Source: Circinella umbellata
Taxonomy: Eukaryota > Mucoromycota > Mucoromycetes > Mucorales > Lichtheimiaceae
Direction of reading: 5' to 3'
Length of the DNA stretch: 64,000 bases
Assembly: GCA_025093555.1 (NCBI GenBank)
Contig: JAIWNF010000029.1
Location: forward strand, 558,001-622,000
The position numbers and the translations under genes are program-made. The first letter of the stretch is position 1. The number at the start of each line of letters is the position of its first letter. The notes under the pieces are model-generated. The model saw nothing but the letters and a program-made list of their open reading frames with translations, did no database searches and was not told the DNA's origin. Below, piece after piece: positions 12,999-24,485 of this stretch.

Positions 12999-13846
12999 TG
13001 TAATAGATTAAATTTAGTTAAAGAAAATATTAATTAAACGAGCGGCTGAAATGATAAAATTGATAAAATAATGTATAGAAAGCAAAAGAAATGAAATTGA
13101 CAAAGTGATTATTTGTTGTAGCTATTTATATAATAAATTTTTCGTTGATTCTTGTTGCCAACAGGTAAAAAAAATTGATTTGAGAATTTTGCTACAAATA
13201 AGAAAACATTGATTGTCTTGTTGCTAATACGTATTAAATCATTTTACTCTCAGTTTTGCAAAATTTCTTTGTTTTTTTTAAAAGAAAAAGACTTTATATA
13301 GGCATATGTAGAGAAAGAAAATGACATTTTAGGTACTTTTTCGGCAGTACTAACAACAATAAGAAAATAGAATTAGTGCATCAGTGAAGCTTTCTTTATT
13401 TTGTACTCGATTGACGTACTCATCGTCTGTTAATGTAAGAAGGAAGGAAACTATTATCAAATGCATATGTATAGTATTGATTATAGCGTATGTGAAGATA
13501 TATCATTAAATGAGATGATAATTTGTTAACCATCTTGACAGTATTACAACAACTGATCACGACTATATATTACGTATTAGTTGTATTCTGGTTAATTGAC
13601 GTCACATCAATATGATATTAAGTAGTATATTTCACGGGTTGGTATGGGAAAAAATGAGAGATGGAGAGATTAGCCAATTCGTGTCAAGCTAAATTTTATT
13701 TGTTTACTACGTACTATTTGTTTCACCAGAAATGACATCAAATAAACATCACGTCTCGGACCAACAGGTAATTTAGCTATGAGGATGGATATATAATTCT
13801 TTCTTCTTTCTTTTCGTTTCGTTTTTTTTTTCAATACAAAATAAAA
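12999..13846. other. Intergenic region between two divergent small genes
   Basis: AT-rich, with no supported gene. It contains TAATACGTATTA, a perfect 12-bp palindrome at 13225-13236, and further TACGTA copies near 13571 and 13706. A perfect CRE-type octamer lies at 13597. A pyrimidine tract directly precedes the start codon at 13847. Confidence 0.5.
13597..13604. promoter_or_regulatory. TGACGTCA, CRE/ATF-type bZIP site
   Basis: A perfect palindromic TGACGTCA lies 243 bp before the start of the 88-aa mitochondrial-type gene. In fungi this octamer is bound by ATF/CREB-type bZIP factors involved in stress and cAMP responses. Function here is inferred from the motif alone. Confidence 0.35.
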
Positions 13847-14211
13847 ATGCGTTCATCTATCAAACCTACCACGATGCTACGTCGCCGACCAGCTATTACA
13901 AATATATCACGTCGATCATTACATCGAACAGCTTGTACATGTGCAGGTATGTATTATTTTATTACAATACAAAACATAACTTGGACAATTTCATTGATTC
14001 AATATTATGTGCGCTGTGTTTCTGTGCACCAACATTATGAATAGATGATGACAATACAAACAACTTGGCGAAAAAGCACGTGGACAAAATCCGTAATGAA
14101 GAAGCCAAAAAAAAGAAACATCCGTCGCCAATTTCACCTGAGACAGAAGAAAAGCTAAAAAAAATGGAGAAGAAGGTTGAACAACATGACAAACAACAAG
14201 CAAAAAAATAA
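13847..14211 (+). CDS. Small putative mitochondrial protein, 88 aa
   Basis: Two exons, 13847-13946 and 14045-14211, are joined by GTATGT...ATAG in phase 1. Exon 1 gives MRSSIKPTTMLRRRPAITNI followed by SRRSLHRTACTCA. This is rich in Arg, Ser and Thr, lacks acidic residues, and resembles a cleavable mitochondrial targeting sequence. Exon 2 is strongly charged: DDDNTNNLAKKHVDKIRNEE, a lysine cluster, then a probable helix SPETEEKLKKMEKKVEQHDK ending QQAKK. I do not recognise the family. The charged helix could be a small accessory or inhibitor-like matrix protein, but that is a guess. The clean splice, the presequence and the pyrimidine-rich leader support a real gene. Confidence 0.65.
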
Positions 14212-14424
14212 AACATGAAGAATGTGTAACAACATGAGATATATATATATCTAGGTGTATGGATATTTATCAACTGTTAGGATTCTGTTGAATATGTGTA
14301 TAAATGCTAAATTAAAATAAAAAAAAAAATGAAAACTATTTACAAAGAAGAAAACACAAGGAAATTACGTTTAAAAAGTATATGTTATGTTGGATGGATG
14401 GTATGAAATGAGAAAGAAAATGGT

Positions 14425-16264
14425 TTACAAATCTGATGATGACGGATTTGTAAAAACACCCGAAGTAGAAACAACCATAACAAAAAGTCCCCAAATAACA
14501 AGCAGACCTGCTGCTAAATCCATTACAACTGAATTATCTTGATTATAAAGCTTGGTAGATGTGGTTTCCGTAGTTCTGGTTGCATTAGTGCCAATAATAG
14601 TATTAGAATCAACTAGGGTATCTGATTCGTCTTCTGTCAATCGTTTATGCAACATAGAAAATGATTGTTGACGACCAGCAAGTAAATATGCGGTACCGGG
14701 GATAATATAAGCAAGTGTTGTTGCACAAAAGCCTCCCACAAGAGCATATACTTTACCAAGACTATGCACAGTGACGCCCAAATATAATATCGTACCAAAA
14801 GTAACAAGGGTGATTAAAACATGCTCTAGTTTATTCGGGTGACGATCAGCTGTCTCTAATCCTATCAGCTTCTGCAGAGACTCCCGAGTCGGATAAAATC
14901 CCATTCTAAAGTGCGGAAAACATGATAATAAATGAATTAGTTATATGGTTGTAATAACACCCTCCTGAATCACGAATACATTCTTTTTACTATCATTTTT
15001 CCCTCTCTTCTCGTTTGTTCCATGATGTAAAAAGTAACTTACGGAATAGTTAGGATCATACTGAACCCCAGTGCAAACCGACCAATGTTAATGATACCAT
15101 CATCAGGAGCAAAATTAAGGAATAAATTGGGATGTACTTGCTCACCAAAGGAAAGGTAACCAACTAGAGCAAATAAGATAGTTACTCCCCAACTCATCGA
15201 AGTAGCAGTGATCGTAGTCCAATACCAAGCTCGTGACGATTGGTTTCGTTGCGCAAGATAATTATTAAAAGCAACATGGGGACAAGCAAAAGCAAATGCA
15301 ATGATACCCAAAGCACCAAAAAGATCAGGACCTGTCCAGGTAATTGGCCATTTATGATCCTGGGGTATATAGGCTGGTGCTCGAATCATAATGACTAAAA
15401 TAATAACAGGAATGCATAAGACTGAGATTACTGAAAATCGTGCAAGAGCTCCGATTGATCGTGGAAGTAAAAGTGGAAATACCTAAAGTTTTTATTTTTC
15501 CACATTAATGTCTTTTTTTTTTCTTTTGAACGATTGATGAATAACATTAAAAAGTAAAATGAAGTGTAAATTGTACATACTAATAATAGCGAGATAAGAC
15601 AAACAATGAATTCACGACTGAGCTTGTATTCCGGGAAATACAAGTTTATCAAAACGGGAAGAGTGTCACCCATCACTGGATAATAAACAAATAAATGAAA
15701 GACATATTATTTTTGGTTTATTCGTCTTGTTTCCAAATCAAAAATAAGAAACAATAATAAAAGAAAGACACTTACGTATAAAATAGCTAACGGTAATACC
15801 AACAGATTGTACAAGTAAAACGATATTAAGAAAATGATATCCTGTTCGACCCATCAAATATTCAGTTAATTCGGCATATTTGTAAATTTCTACTCGTCGG
15901 CCGGCAATAATCAACATATATAAACCCAGTTGTGATATAATGGCAACAAAAACTGATATCGAAATACCAAATATAAAACCGGCGTGATAGATTGCAAAGG
16001 GAATACCTTTTTCATTTTAATTCTAATTAAAACTTATGTTTTATTGCTTTATGGTATAAAGATCGATCACAGAGAGGAAGAAATACCTATGATTCCAGCC
16101 CCTACAGTAGCATTAACAAGATTGAATGATACTTCGAGTCTGTTGCGGGTGCCATAACCAGGTCGTGCCGATTGATAAAGATCCTGTTGAACTTTTGTAA
16201 GTTCTACCTCTGGCAAAGCTTCACTATCTGGTGTGAATGCTGCTATACTGCCGTAAACTGGCAT
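14425..16264 (-). CDS. Vacuolar-type amino acid transporter (AVT/SLC38-like)
   Basis: Five exons on the minus strand (reading down): 16264-16087, 16006-15776, 15675-15581, 15482-15043, 14905-14425, giving 474 aa with every phase closing. It belongs to the amino acid/auxin permease (AAAP) superfamily. The hallmark SFNLVNATVGAGIIGIPFAI starts the first membrane segment after a roughly 45-residue hydrophilic N-terminus. Further hydrophobic segments follow through each exon, with the conserved ACPHVAFNNYLAQR stretch and a final hydrophobic helix before a short tail. Fungal AVT proteins of this shape move neutral amino acids across the vacuolar membrane, usually outward and proton-coupled. The Ser/Thr/Asp-rich loop before the last helix (SDTLVDSNTI) could be a regulatory insertion. 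Substrate and membrane are inferred from the family. A plasma-membrane SLC38-type role cannot be excluded. Confidence 0.88.
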
Positions 16265-19200
16265 TAAAAATATGTGAATATGTAGGGGGTTGAGGAGTAA
16301 AGAAAAAATGACCAGAGAAGAAAGAAAGTGGAAGAGAACAAGTGCAAGTAAAAAAGAAAGAAAAAAAGAAATCAAGAACTATCCCCTCCGCAATTTTAAC
16401 ACCGCATCGGGGTGCATCCGACATTAAGTATAGTGCTGAGAATGATGATACAGTAGGGAAAAAAAATAGATTGGGTAAAACCCAAAAACCCAAGCATGGC
16501 ATCACGTTTGTTATTTTTTCACACACAAAGGACAGCTTCTTTCAATTACGTACTTAAAATATTTTATCATTTATTTAATAATAAGGAACCATGTGTTGGT
16601 AGACAAATAATAAGGATAACTGACTCATTTTAGCTGTTAAGAAGCATGTAAAGGACCAATTAGATTTTGCGCCTCAAATTGGATTTCTTTTTTTGAAATA
16701 CTGTTAAGCTTATCATATATTGGATGAGATACACTGATGCTGCTATACTTGCTGTATAAATCCACAGATTACCATAAACTTATTGCTAACGTAGTTTATA
16801 ATATGCAGATTTTCTCACTCACTTTATACGTTAATATGTTATTCTTGGACCTTCTAAACCTAACGTGACTTGGGAACGTTCTGTAGCAGTAATTGTTTAT
16901 AAATACGATGTTCGATTTCTTTTCAAAATCCATTTAACTTTATTATTATGGATTCTGCAGGAACAGAGTTCTATATTGACCTGATAGGTATATATAATAA
17001 TAACAATACAGTGGAAAGAGTAATAATAGTATTCTAATATAAACCAAGTCCCGTCATTTTTATAACGTATCATAAATATCATTTTAATTGTTATCTTTGT
17101 TGTTTATTTATTTATTTAATAATTATTATTATTGTTATATATCAAGCTCTGTCAAATTATAAAGATTGGTAAAAGATACTACAACCATCAAATGGATCAT
17201 AAATTATTTTTTTAGTGTGTGATTTTACACATGTCCCAATAAAAATTACCTTGTGAAGGTACTGACATTGATCTCGTGACAGTTCTGTATAATTACAGAT
17301 GACGCGATTATTACCATTGAGAAATAGATACCGGATCTTAAGCCTTTTCTTTTTATTCTTTTTTTTTGCAACTAAATACGGACGTATTCTTCCGTTCTTT
17401 TATTTTTCAGTATCATATTTTTATAGAAGGGTGTATATGAATACACATTATCATTTGAACAGTCCACCACCACAGCTACTAATATTCCAAGGAACGACGA
17501 TAATATTCAATAAGTCAAACCCATGGTAAATAGATAAAGCGGGTAGTATACGTATCCAAATTATAGTGACAATGAACCCCCCACATTAACTAAGAATGTC
17601 TCATTCTCAATGGTCCCTCATATTTGGGAATTATTTAACCTTATTTATTTCGCCACATTGTTATCCGTTATTTTTATTTTACATTTTTAAACATCAATAA
17701 AGACACTTGTAAGCCCATGTCTGAGCTCTTCTTTTTTCATACAGTACAAAAAAAAATAATTGAGATACGTATCAGCTTTTAAATCATCTTCGCTTTCATG
17801 TGGGTAAGAACCTTATAAACATTTACTCAATACTGCTCCTATTATATTGACAAATGCAAAATAAACCGATCGTTTAAAATAAAATATTATATTATAGTAT
17901 CTCTATCTTTCTATTTATTTTGCACAGTACAATGCATGGTATCTCAAAGCTACAAACCACTGCACTGTATTTATGTATGGCAAAGCACGCTTCACAATAA
18001 AAATAGCATTATGATTGTTTCTGGTTACACCATTCAGGGGTACATCATGTGTAAACATGGGGTCGCGCACTGTCAGGCCCCTTGATAAATAAATATAAAC
18101 AGTGAAATACGTATTATTATTATTTTGTTGACGTATTCCAATTGGTTTCTTTTTTTTTTATTTGGCACAATCAAATGGCGGTAACTAGTTTTATGTACAT
18201 CCTAGTCAGACAATGCACAATGCTGTTTTCGATTACGTATCCTGATACGTATTATAAATAAACAAGCAAACCAAAAAAAATTCATGTGCTTATAATATGA
18301 ATATGTATCAATGTATGGACCACCGGATTTATGCTTAAGCCTTTTATTTTTTCACTCCGCAAACCTCTAATCAAGTGACTATAAAGAAACGTAACATCGA
18401 AGACTTTTAATTACACATTTTCAAATCCACTATCAAAAAAAGTCGTGTTTTGCTTATACATCTCCCCTCCAAGTGCCCACCACTTCCAGAAGAAATAAAA
18501 GCCAAAAAAAAAAACGAGAGCTTTGCTTTTGTTACCATGAAAACAAGTATAAATAATTTTATAATGGCTTAGAAGCAAGTCTGGGGTAACATATAAGGAC
18601 ATTGATTCTGTGTTACTCGAAACGACAGTGTCCTGGCCAGTTAAAAGTGTCAGTTGTTACACGGATTATGTTGCATGACGACATAAATAGTCAGCAGGAG
18701 ACTTTCTTCGTCCAGTTTTTTTTTTTTTGAATGAGCAAATAAAAAAAAAAAAAGGTGGGGTGTTTCAAAGGTTAGGGTTTTGCTCTCCCATAATCTTTAT
18801 TTAATATTTCAGAAAATTAGTTCCTGTTACCATAACAGTTCAATACCTTTGTTAACAAGTATTTCTTTATATATACACTATAAATATTAAAAAGTATTCA
18901 TTCTATGTACGTAATTCACTATAATAATGAAATTAACGAATCTTATTCTTCAGTTTGTATGCCTAGATAATAAATCCATTTAAATATTTCTCAGTCGAAC
19001 TCTACCTTATAAAACCAAATTGCTGTAAGTAATCCTTTTAAATACGCTTGATGGATGGACTCTCCACCTTTCATATAATATATAATATATTACTAGCATT
19101 AGGGCCACATAGGTTTTATTAATAAAATTCCATGTGTATTATCACGTAATCTTGTAAAACAGTTAGACAATTAGATTATTTATTGTCTAAATTATAAAGT

Positions 19201-19578
19201 TAAAATATATCTTGAAGCTTTTCAAGTTTGTATATCTATAATGACCAAACTGTATGTATCTGAATAATATAAACAAAAAATAGGCTCTCGTGAGTGAACA
19301 GTGTTCTTTGTTTTTCCATCTATCTGAAATATACAAACAATGTGAGAATACTACCATTACAAAAGAACAACATTTGTACTTTAAAAAAAAAGCTGATAGT
19401 ACTGAATTAACGTTGTAAACTATATAATCAATCAAGCTAATAAAAAAAAATTGCATGAACCAAAAATTGACAGTAAATAACTTTTTGTCGCGACTGAACT
19501 AAAAAAAAAAAAAAAATTATTTCACCACCTTCCTATTTCACTACTCCTCCATAGAGTTTTCCTGTTCTAAAAAACATA
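16265..19578. other. Gene-poor AT-rich region
   Basis: No gene is supported. Only short frames occur (76 codons at 17299-17529, 89 codons at 19187-19456 on the minus strand), with low-complexity Phe/Tyr-rich translations. TACGTA palindromes recur (16547, 17549, 17766, 18107, 18235, 18245, 18908), with GATACGTATC at 17764. The last 100 bp are A-rich then C/T-rich, as expected of the leader of the next gene. Confidence 0.5.
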
Positions 19579-20866
19579 ATGTCTTCTTCAAAACGTCTTA
19601 CGGCATGGCTAAAACCAAAAACTAAACAGACGTTAACAATTGAAGAGAAAGAAGAACGTGATTTACAACGTGCAATTGAATTAAGTCAACAAACACAACG
19701 AGAAGAAAATGAACAACGTGCACGACTCGAGTTACTTGCTGCACGCACACTTGAGATGTCAAAACGACCTTACCATCGACATGACAAAGAAATGCCATTT
19801 GTCAATGGTGAGGAAGACGATAGATTTGAGACATTGACGAATCGTGTAGTGAAAAAGGAAAAGATGGCGCCATCGTCCCGATCTCAAAGACGACAGCAAC
19901 AAAGGGAAAAAGAAGAGAAAGAAAAAGAAAAAGAAAAAGAAGAGGAAGGAGAAGGAGAAGACAGTGATCTGGTTAATCATCTACAACAGGAAGATCATAA
20001 AATTAAAGAGGAAGAAGAAGAGATTATATTCGATGTAGAAGAAATAGACCAGTGGCTAGCTGAAGAAGAAGATGATTGTGATAACATCGACATTTATAAC
20101 TCTCAGACGGATCCATTAGCGTCAAGTCCACCATCACCGTATCTTCATCAATTTAATAATGATTATGAGCAACAGTTACCGTCAGAATCACCGTCACGGA
20201 CGACACCACACCGTGACCAAGAACAACGAAATGAAAAATTAGATAATGATGATAATCAAGATGAGGTATACTCACTTGTACATGATAAAAAAAACAAGAA
20301 AAGAGAATAGTTACGAGCAGATTACTTTTTATATAGATCGCCTTATGCCCACTCTGTAGGAGAAACGTTTCACGACTTTTATTATATCAACATACACTCG
20401 GCTGTTCTGGAGATTTTTCAAGCGATATAACACCAATTGATGATAATATTGAGAATTATGAGAATGAAATTGATCAACAGGAAGGACAATACACAACTAC
20501 CAGCGATATGAGTAGTTCACCCATAAGACCACTCGATTCAATACCAAGACGATCATCAGTTATTCAAGAATCAATAAAACGAAAGTCATCAAAATCAATG
20601 GCGGCAGGTGTCATTCAGGAACAAAAAAGACAAAAAAGGTTAGATCATATAACTATTGTTATTCATTATACTTCTTTATGCATGAAATTTATACCTCATC
20701 CAACTAACTCATACACGCTAGTTTGAATATAAGTTCATCAACACGACCTTATAACCATTATTCTTTACATGATACAGAATTGGAGGAGCATTTTGATACA
20801 GCAGGATTTGGTGGAAATGTATCAGGGTTAAGTTGGGAAACTCGAGGACAATCACGGTATCGGTAA
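19579..20866 (+). CDS. UIM and UBZ4-type zinc finger protein, putative ubiquitin reader
   Basis: Three exons, 19579-20265, 20337-20638, 20722-20866, give 377 aa. The N-terminus SSSKRLTAWLKPKTK is basic. A ubiquitin-interacting motif follows near residues 27-42: ERDLQRAIELSQ fits the pattern of acidic residues, L, x-x-A, then S. The middle is highly charged and low in complexity, with a long Lys/Glu run near residues 110-130. Exon 2 opens with CPLCRRNVSRLLLYQHTLGC, spaced Cys-x2-Cys-x11-His-x3-Cys exactly as in UBZ4 fingers of Rad18 type. The C-terminus ends in SGLSWETRGQSRYR. A UIM plus a UBZ4 finger suggests a protein that binds ubiquitin chains or ubiquitylated chromatin proteins in the DNA-damage response, probably in the nucleus. 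I recognise no ortholog. The single long open frame of exon 1 runs past the donor at 20266, so the finger is seen only after splicing. Confidence 0.72.
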
Positions 20867-21350
20867 TACAATAACAACAAAATGGATGATTATACCCCAT
20901 TATCACACAACATCATTCCATTAAATAAAAAAAAATCTACCGTCATCATCATTTCATGAAAATTGTTGTTAATGACACAAATCCCCTTTTCTTAGAAAAA
21001 AATCTTTCACATATGTACATTTTGTAAAATGGGGGCGAGGATTGGTGTTAATGGTTGTGTGAGAGGGAAGAAAAGGAGTTTCTCTAAAATAGCAGATAAA
21101 TAAAAATATCTAAACCCTAATTTTTTAAGCTATTAAACGGCGAGAGAGAAAAGAGGAGGATGAGATCTTTTTTGTGTGGAGATAAAAAAAAAAGGGAAAA
21201 GATGAGGGGGGGATGTTGTTAATGGGTGTATAAAACAGATAAAAAAGAAAGAGAATGGCCTGCAATCTGTTATTAAAAGAAAGTTTTTTTTTTATGAAAA
21301 ACTCTCCTTTGTCTTTTTTTTTGGTGGGGTTTTTTGTTGTTGCTGTTGTT
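20867..21350. other. Convergent 3' region
   Basis: This is the stretch between the stop codons of the ubiquitin-reader gene (+) and the WNK kinase (-), presumably both 3' UTRs. It is rich in poly-A and poly-T runs. I see no gene. Confidence 0.5.
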
Positions 21351-23923
21351 CTAAGGCGGCGTAAGACGAGCTGATGGAGGAGCAGAAGAAGCAGGTGTAT
21401 TGGTACCGGTACCACTAATATAAGCACCAGAGGTAGTTATATTTTGTCCAGCTAGTTTTTTACCTTTAAGCATATTTTTTAATGCTCTTAAAGCAAACAC
21501 TGTTAATCCAATACCCGCCCAATCTTCATCATGGAGGTCACGAAGATCACCCACTGTCATGATATCTTGGTTTTGTAACTTCTTTATCCACTCATGTGCC
21601 TTATCAGCATTTCGATGTGATGCACGAGCACAATCTTGAACAAATACTTCAATATCAGTATCATCCGAATATTCTGTAAAATATACAAAATATGAGTTTT
21701 TCCAATACTACATAACGAATGAATGCAATCTTATAAAGCTTCTTTTCTTCACGATTTTACCTTCAAGAATATGAGAAACTAAAACATCACGAGCAGACGC
21801 GGAATTCATTTCAACATATGTATCTCTTTCCAACTTTTCTACTTCCATCGGCGGTGAAGTACTGATATTATTTATTGACGTCTGCTGTTGCTGATCTTCA
21901 AAAGGACTAACATGTCCAGTAGTAGGGCTTGATTTGGCAGCTTCAAGCTCAACCTTGTGACGTTCTTGAAGTTCTCGTAAATTACGCATGGCTTCACGAT
22001 ATCGAGATTCAGCATTGCGAGCTAGACCTTCAAAACCATCACACTTGGATTCAATCTCGCGTGCATGCTCCGTGACCCGGTCGAGTTCCATACGTACACT
22101 CTCCAACTCAGATTGTACCTCACTTTCGGGACGTGCATCCGTGTCCCTTCGCCAAATAGAATGGCGTGCATGGGCCTCCTTTTCTGGTTCTGTGGGTTTA
22201 TCCAGGTCGCGTAAAATACGATTAATCTCCTTTGTGATATGATGTTGATATCGTTCTGGAAGAACTTGCTCCTCTATCATTTCTCGCACAACTTGTTCCG
22301 CTGTGTCTGTTTCACCATTGAAATCAAACTTGACTGATAATTTGTCTAATCCCTTGAATACGACCTGTAATGTTAAATGTACATGAGTAGGATCGGCTGC
22401 AAGTAGGACAACATCAGGTTCAACTGCAAGGAACGTATGTTCGAGTATTTCTTGTGCTGAAAGTCTATGAAAATTGTGAGGGGGGAGGGTTTTGTTAAGT
22501 TATTTTTGTTTTGTTTTTTTGGTGCGATTGTAGTACACCATTAAGATCATATACATGTAATGATTTACCTTGATTCCTCAGGTCCCAGACAATTCTCAAT
22601 AATACTTAGCACTTCGGGATTTTGGATAGTTGTAAGGCAAGCTGGCTTAACCCCCTATATCAATTAATTGATAAAATATATATATAAAAAAAACAAGACA
22701 TATTGAGTCAATTACCATGAAACGACCACAATTGATCTATTAAACGAAATATAAAAAAAAGGTACTACTTACTGCAGAAACTTTTTTATAAACTTGGGCG
22801 GGATTTCTGCATTCTCCGTAAGGGTATTCGCCTGTGGCCATTTCCAAAAGACACATACCAAAGGCATATATATCGACTTTTTCACTGTATCCTTGCTCTT
22901 CGTACATTTCGGGGGCCATGAATTCTGGAGTACCAATAATTGTATACTTTTTGCCCATCTTCATTTCAGCCGTACCCATATCACCAATTTTAACTTCACC
23001 ATGTGCACCATTAATAAAAATGTTATCACACTTGATATCTCGATGAATGATAGGTGGGTTATAACCGTGCAAATACACTAATCCTTTAAGGATTTGCCGG
23101 GACCATCGCTTCACAATCTTGTTGTTGGGTAGACTCAATTTACGAATATATTCACGCAAAGTACCCGAGGTCATCAACTCTGTAATAAAGACAAATTCGT
23201 TCTTTTGATACCAGGCATCGTGAAACGCAATGATGTTAGGATGTCGTACCGATTTTAAGATATCAATTTCATGTTCGAGATCCTTGGGTGCCGACTTTTT
23301 TTTAAAAAAATAATGGGTTTATTTGTTTAGTAACAAACCTTTTATATCATTCCATCTTCCCCCGCGGCCCCCCTTTTTTTAATTATCCAGACCCCCACGT
23401 ACACCTTTTAGAAAAAGAAACTATTCCTCATTTTATTCCTTACCTGCATAGTATTCCATGCAACCTCGTAACCTTCTTCTCGATCAATTGCCTTATATAC
23501 AACTTTATAAGCACCTTTACCGAGTAATGTATTTAAACGGACATAACGGTTGTTTTCTGAACTTTCAACCACTTGTTCAGCATCATGAGATTTTGACTGG
23601 TCAATGATCTCATTAGTATGTGACATGGACAAGCCTCCATACTGGTCAACTGCATTTTTATTTAATGCTGATTGTTGTTGTTGCTGTTGTTGAACATAAT
23701 AAGACGAAGAAGATTGTAAAGGTGGGGGTTGTTGCGGTTGTGAAATGACATGGTGAATATCGCGTTCCGAGTCTGGAGACGTTGATGGGGATGTTTGGGG
23801 ATCACTATTCATTGTTTGAGACAAAGGAGCATAATAGTTTCGATACCCATTCAATTCGTCGTCATGCGTCGATCCGCCCGATATATCGAAACTGACGTGT
23901 TGGTGTTGCGAAGATTCTGACAT
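21351..23923 (-). CDS. WNK-type (with-no-lysine) serine/threonine kinase
   Basis: Five exons on minus (reading down): 23923-23444, 23294-22773, 22654-22569, 22464-21761, 21673-21351, giving 704 aa. The Gln/Ser-rich N-terminus precedes a kinase domain at about 127-376. Subdomain II reads EVAWN (Asn157) instead of a catalytic Lys, while the glycine loop reads [12 protein letters not shown] with Lys140 at the WNK position. HRDIKCDN is at 244-251, and [32 protein letters not shown] and GVKPACL are WNK signatures. An OSR1-C/CCT-like domain follows at about 402-435 ([20 protein letters not shown]), then a coiled coil around 470-530. A SAM-like helical domain lies at about 610-670 ([20 protein letters not shown]). 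In animals WNKs sense chloride and osmotic stress and act through SPAK/OSR1. The fungal pathway is unknown to me. The DLGLA chloride-site motif reads DMGTA here. Confidence 0.9.
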
Positions 23924-24444
23924 GACCCGAACGTATTATATTGTATTATACTATATTATATTATATCCAACAGCAAAAAACCCCTTTTTTTTCTTTGTGT
24001 ACGAAAAAAAAGATGATGATAAACTAAATGTATATTGTATACTTTTGAGGTTTCTTTAAAAAAACTTAAAAGCTTTTTGCGCTTTTGACAAAGTAGAAAT
24101 AGAAGAAATAATAGTAATAATAATAATAGTAATAACTGTTTAGAAAAAAGAGAAAAGGCTTTTATATAAAGAAAGTAAGAGAAGCGAAACTGCCTGACTT
24201 GAAAATAGCCAGGCTATTGTGTGGAGTTTACGGGAACGCCACGAAGAAAAAGGTGGAAGAACGTTAAATCGACAAAGGGAAAGGGAAAGCGAGAGATGGG
24301 GGAAGAAGAAAAAAAAAAAAGAGGAGAGACTACCCGAGGAGAGGGAGGGGTTTAATCATTGCTGAGATTGAGGTAGGTTTATTCTGCGTACGTTAAATAT
24401 ACAGCCTAATAGAAAACCTTCGAAGCCACCCTCTTTTTCACCGA

Positions 24445-24485
24445 CCAATCAGTTTACCAATAAAGGAACTTCTAAATGAGCCAAT
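24445..24485. promoter_or_regulatory. Cluster of three CCAAT boxes
   Basis: CCAAT occurs at 24445, 24457 and 24481, about 520-560 bp upstream of the WNK kinase start. Fungal HAP/NF-Y complexes bind this motif. The clustering suggests a regulatory element, possibly of the kinase gene or an unseen transcript. Based on motif only. Confidence 0.3.

Noticed and set aside
21125..21427. 100-codon minus frame downstream of the WNK SAM-like domain
   Set aside because: It overlaps the last WNK exon in another frame and runs into poly-A/T 3' UTR sequence, so it is a shadow.
23330..23400. G-rich runs on the sense strand of WNK intron 1 as a G-quadruplex
   Set aside because: Only three long G runs are present with wide spacing, so a stable four-run quadruplex is not supported.
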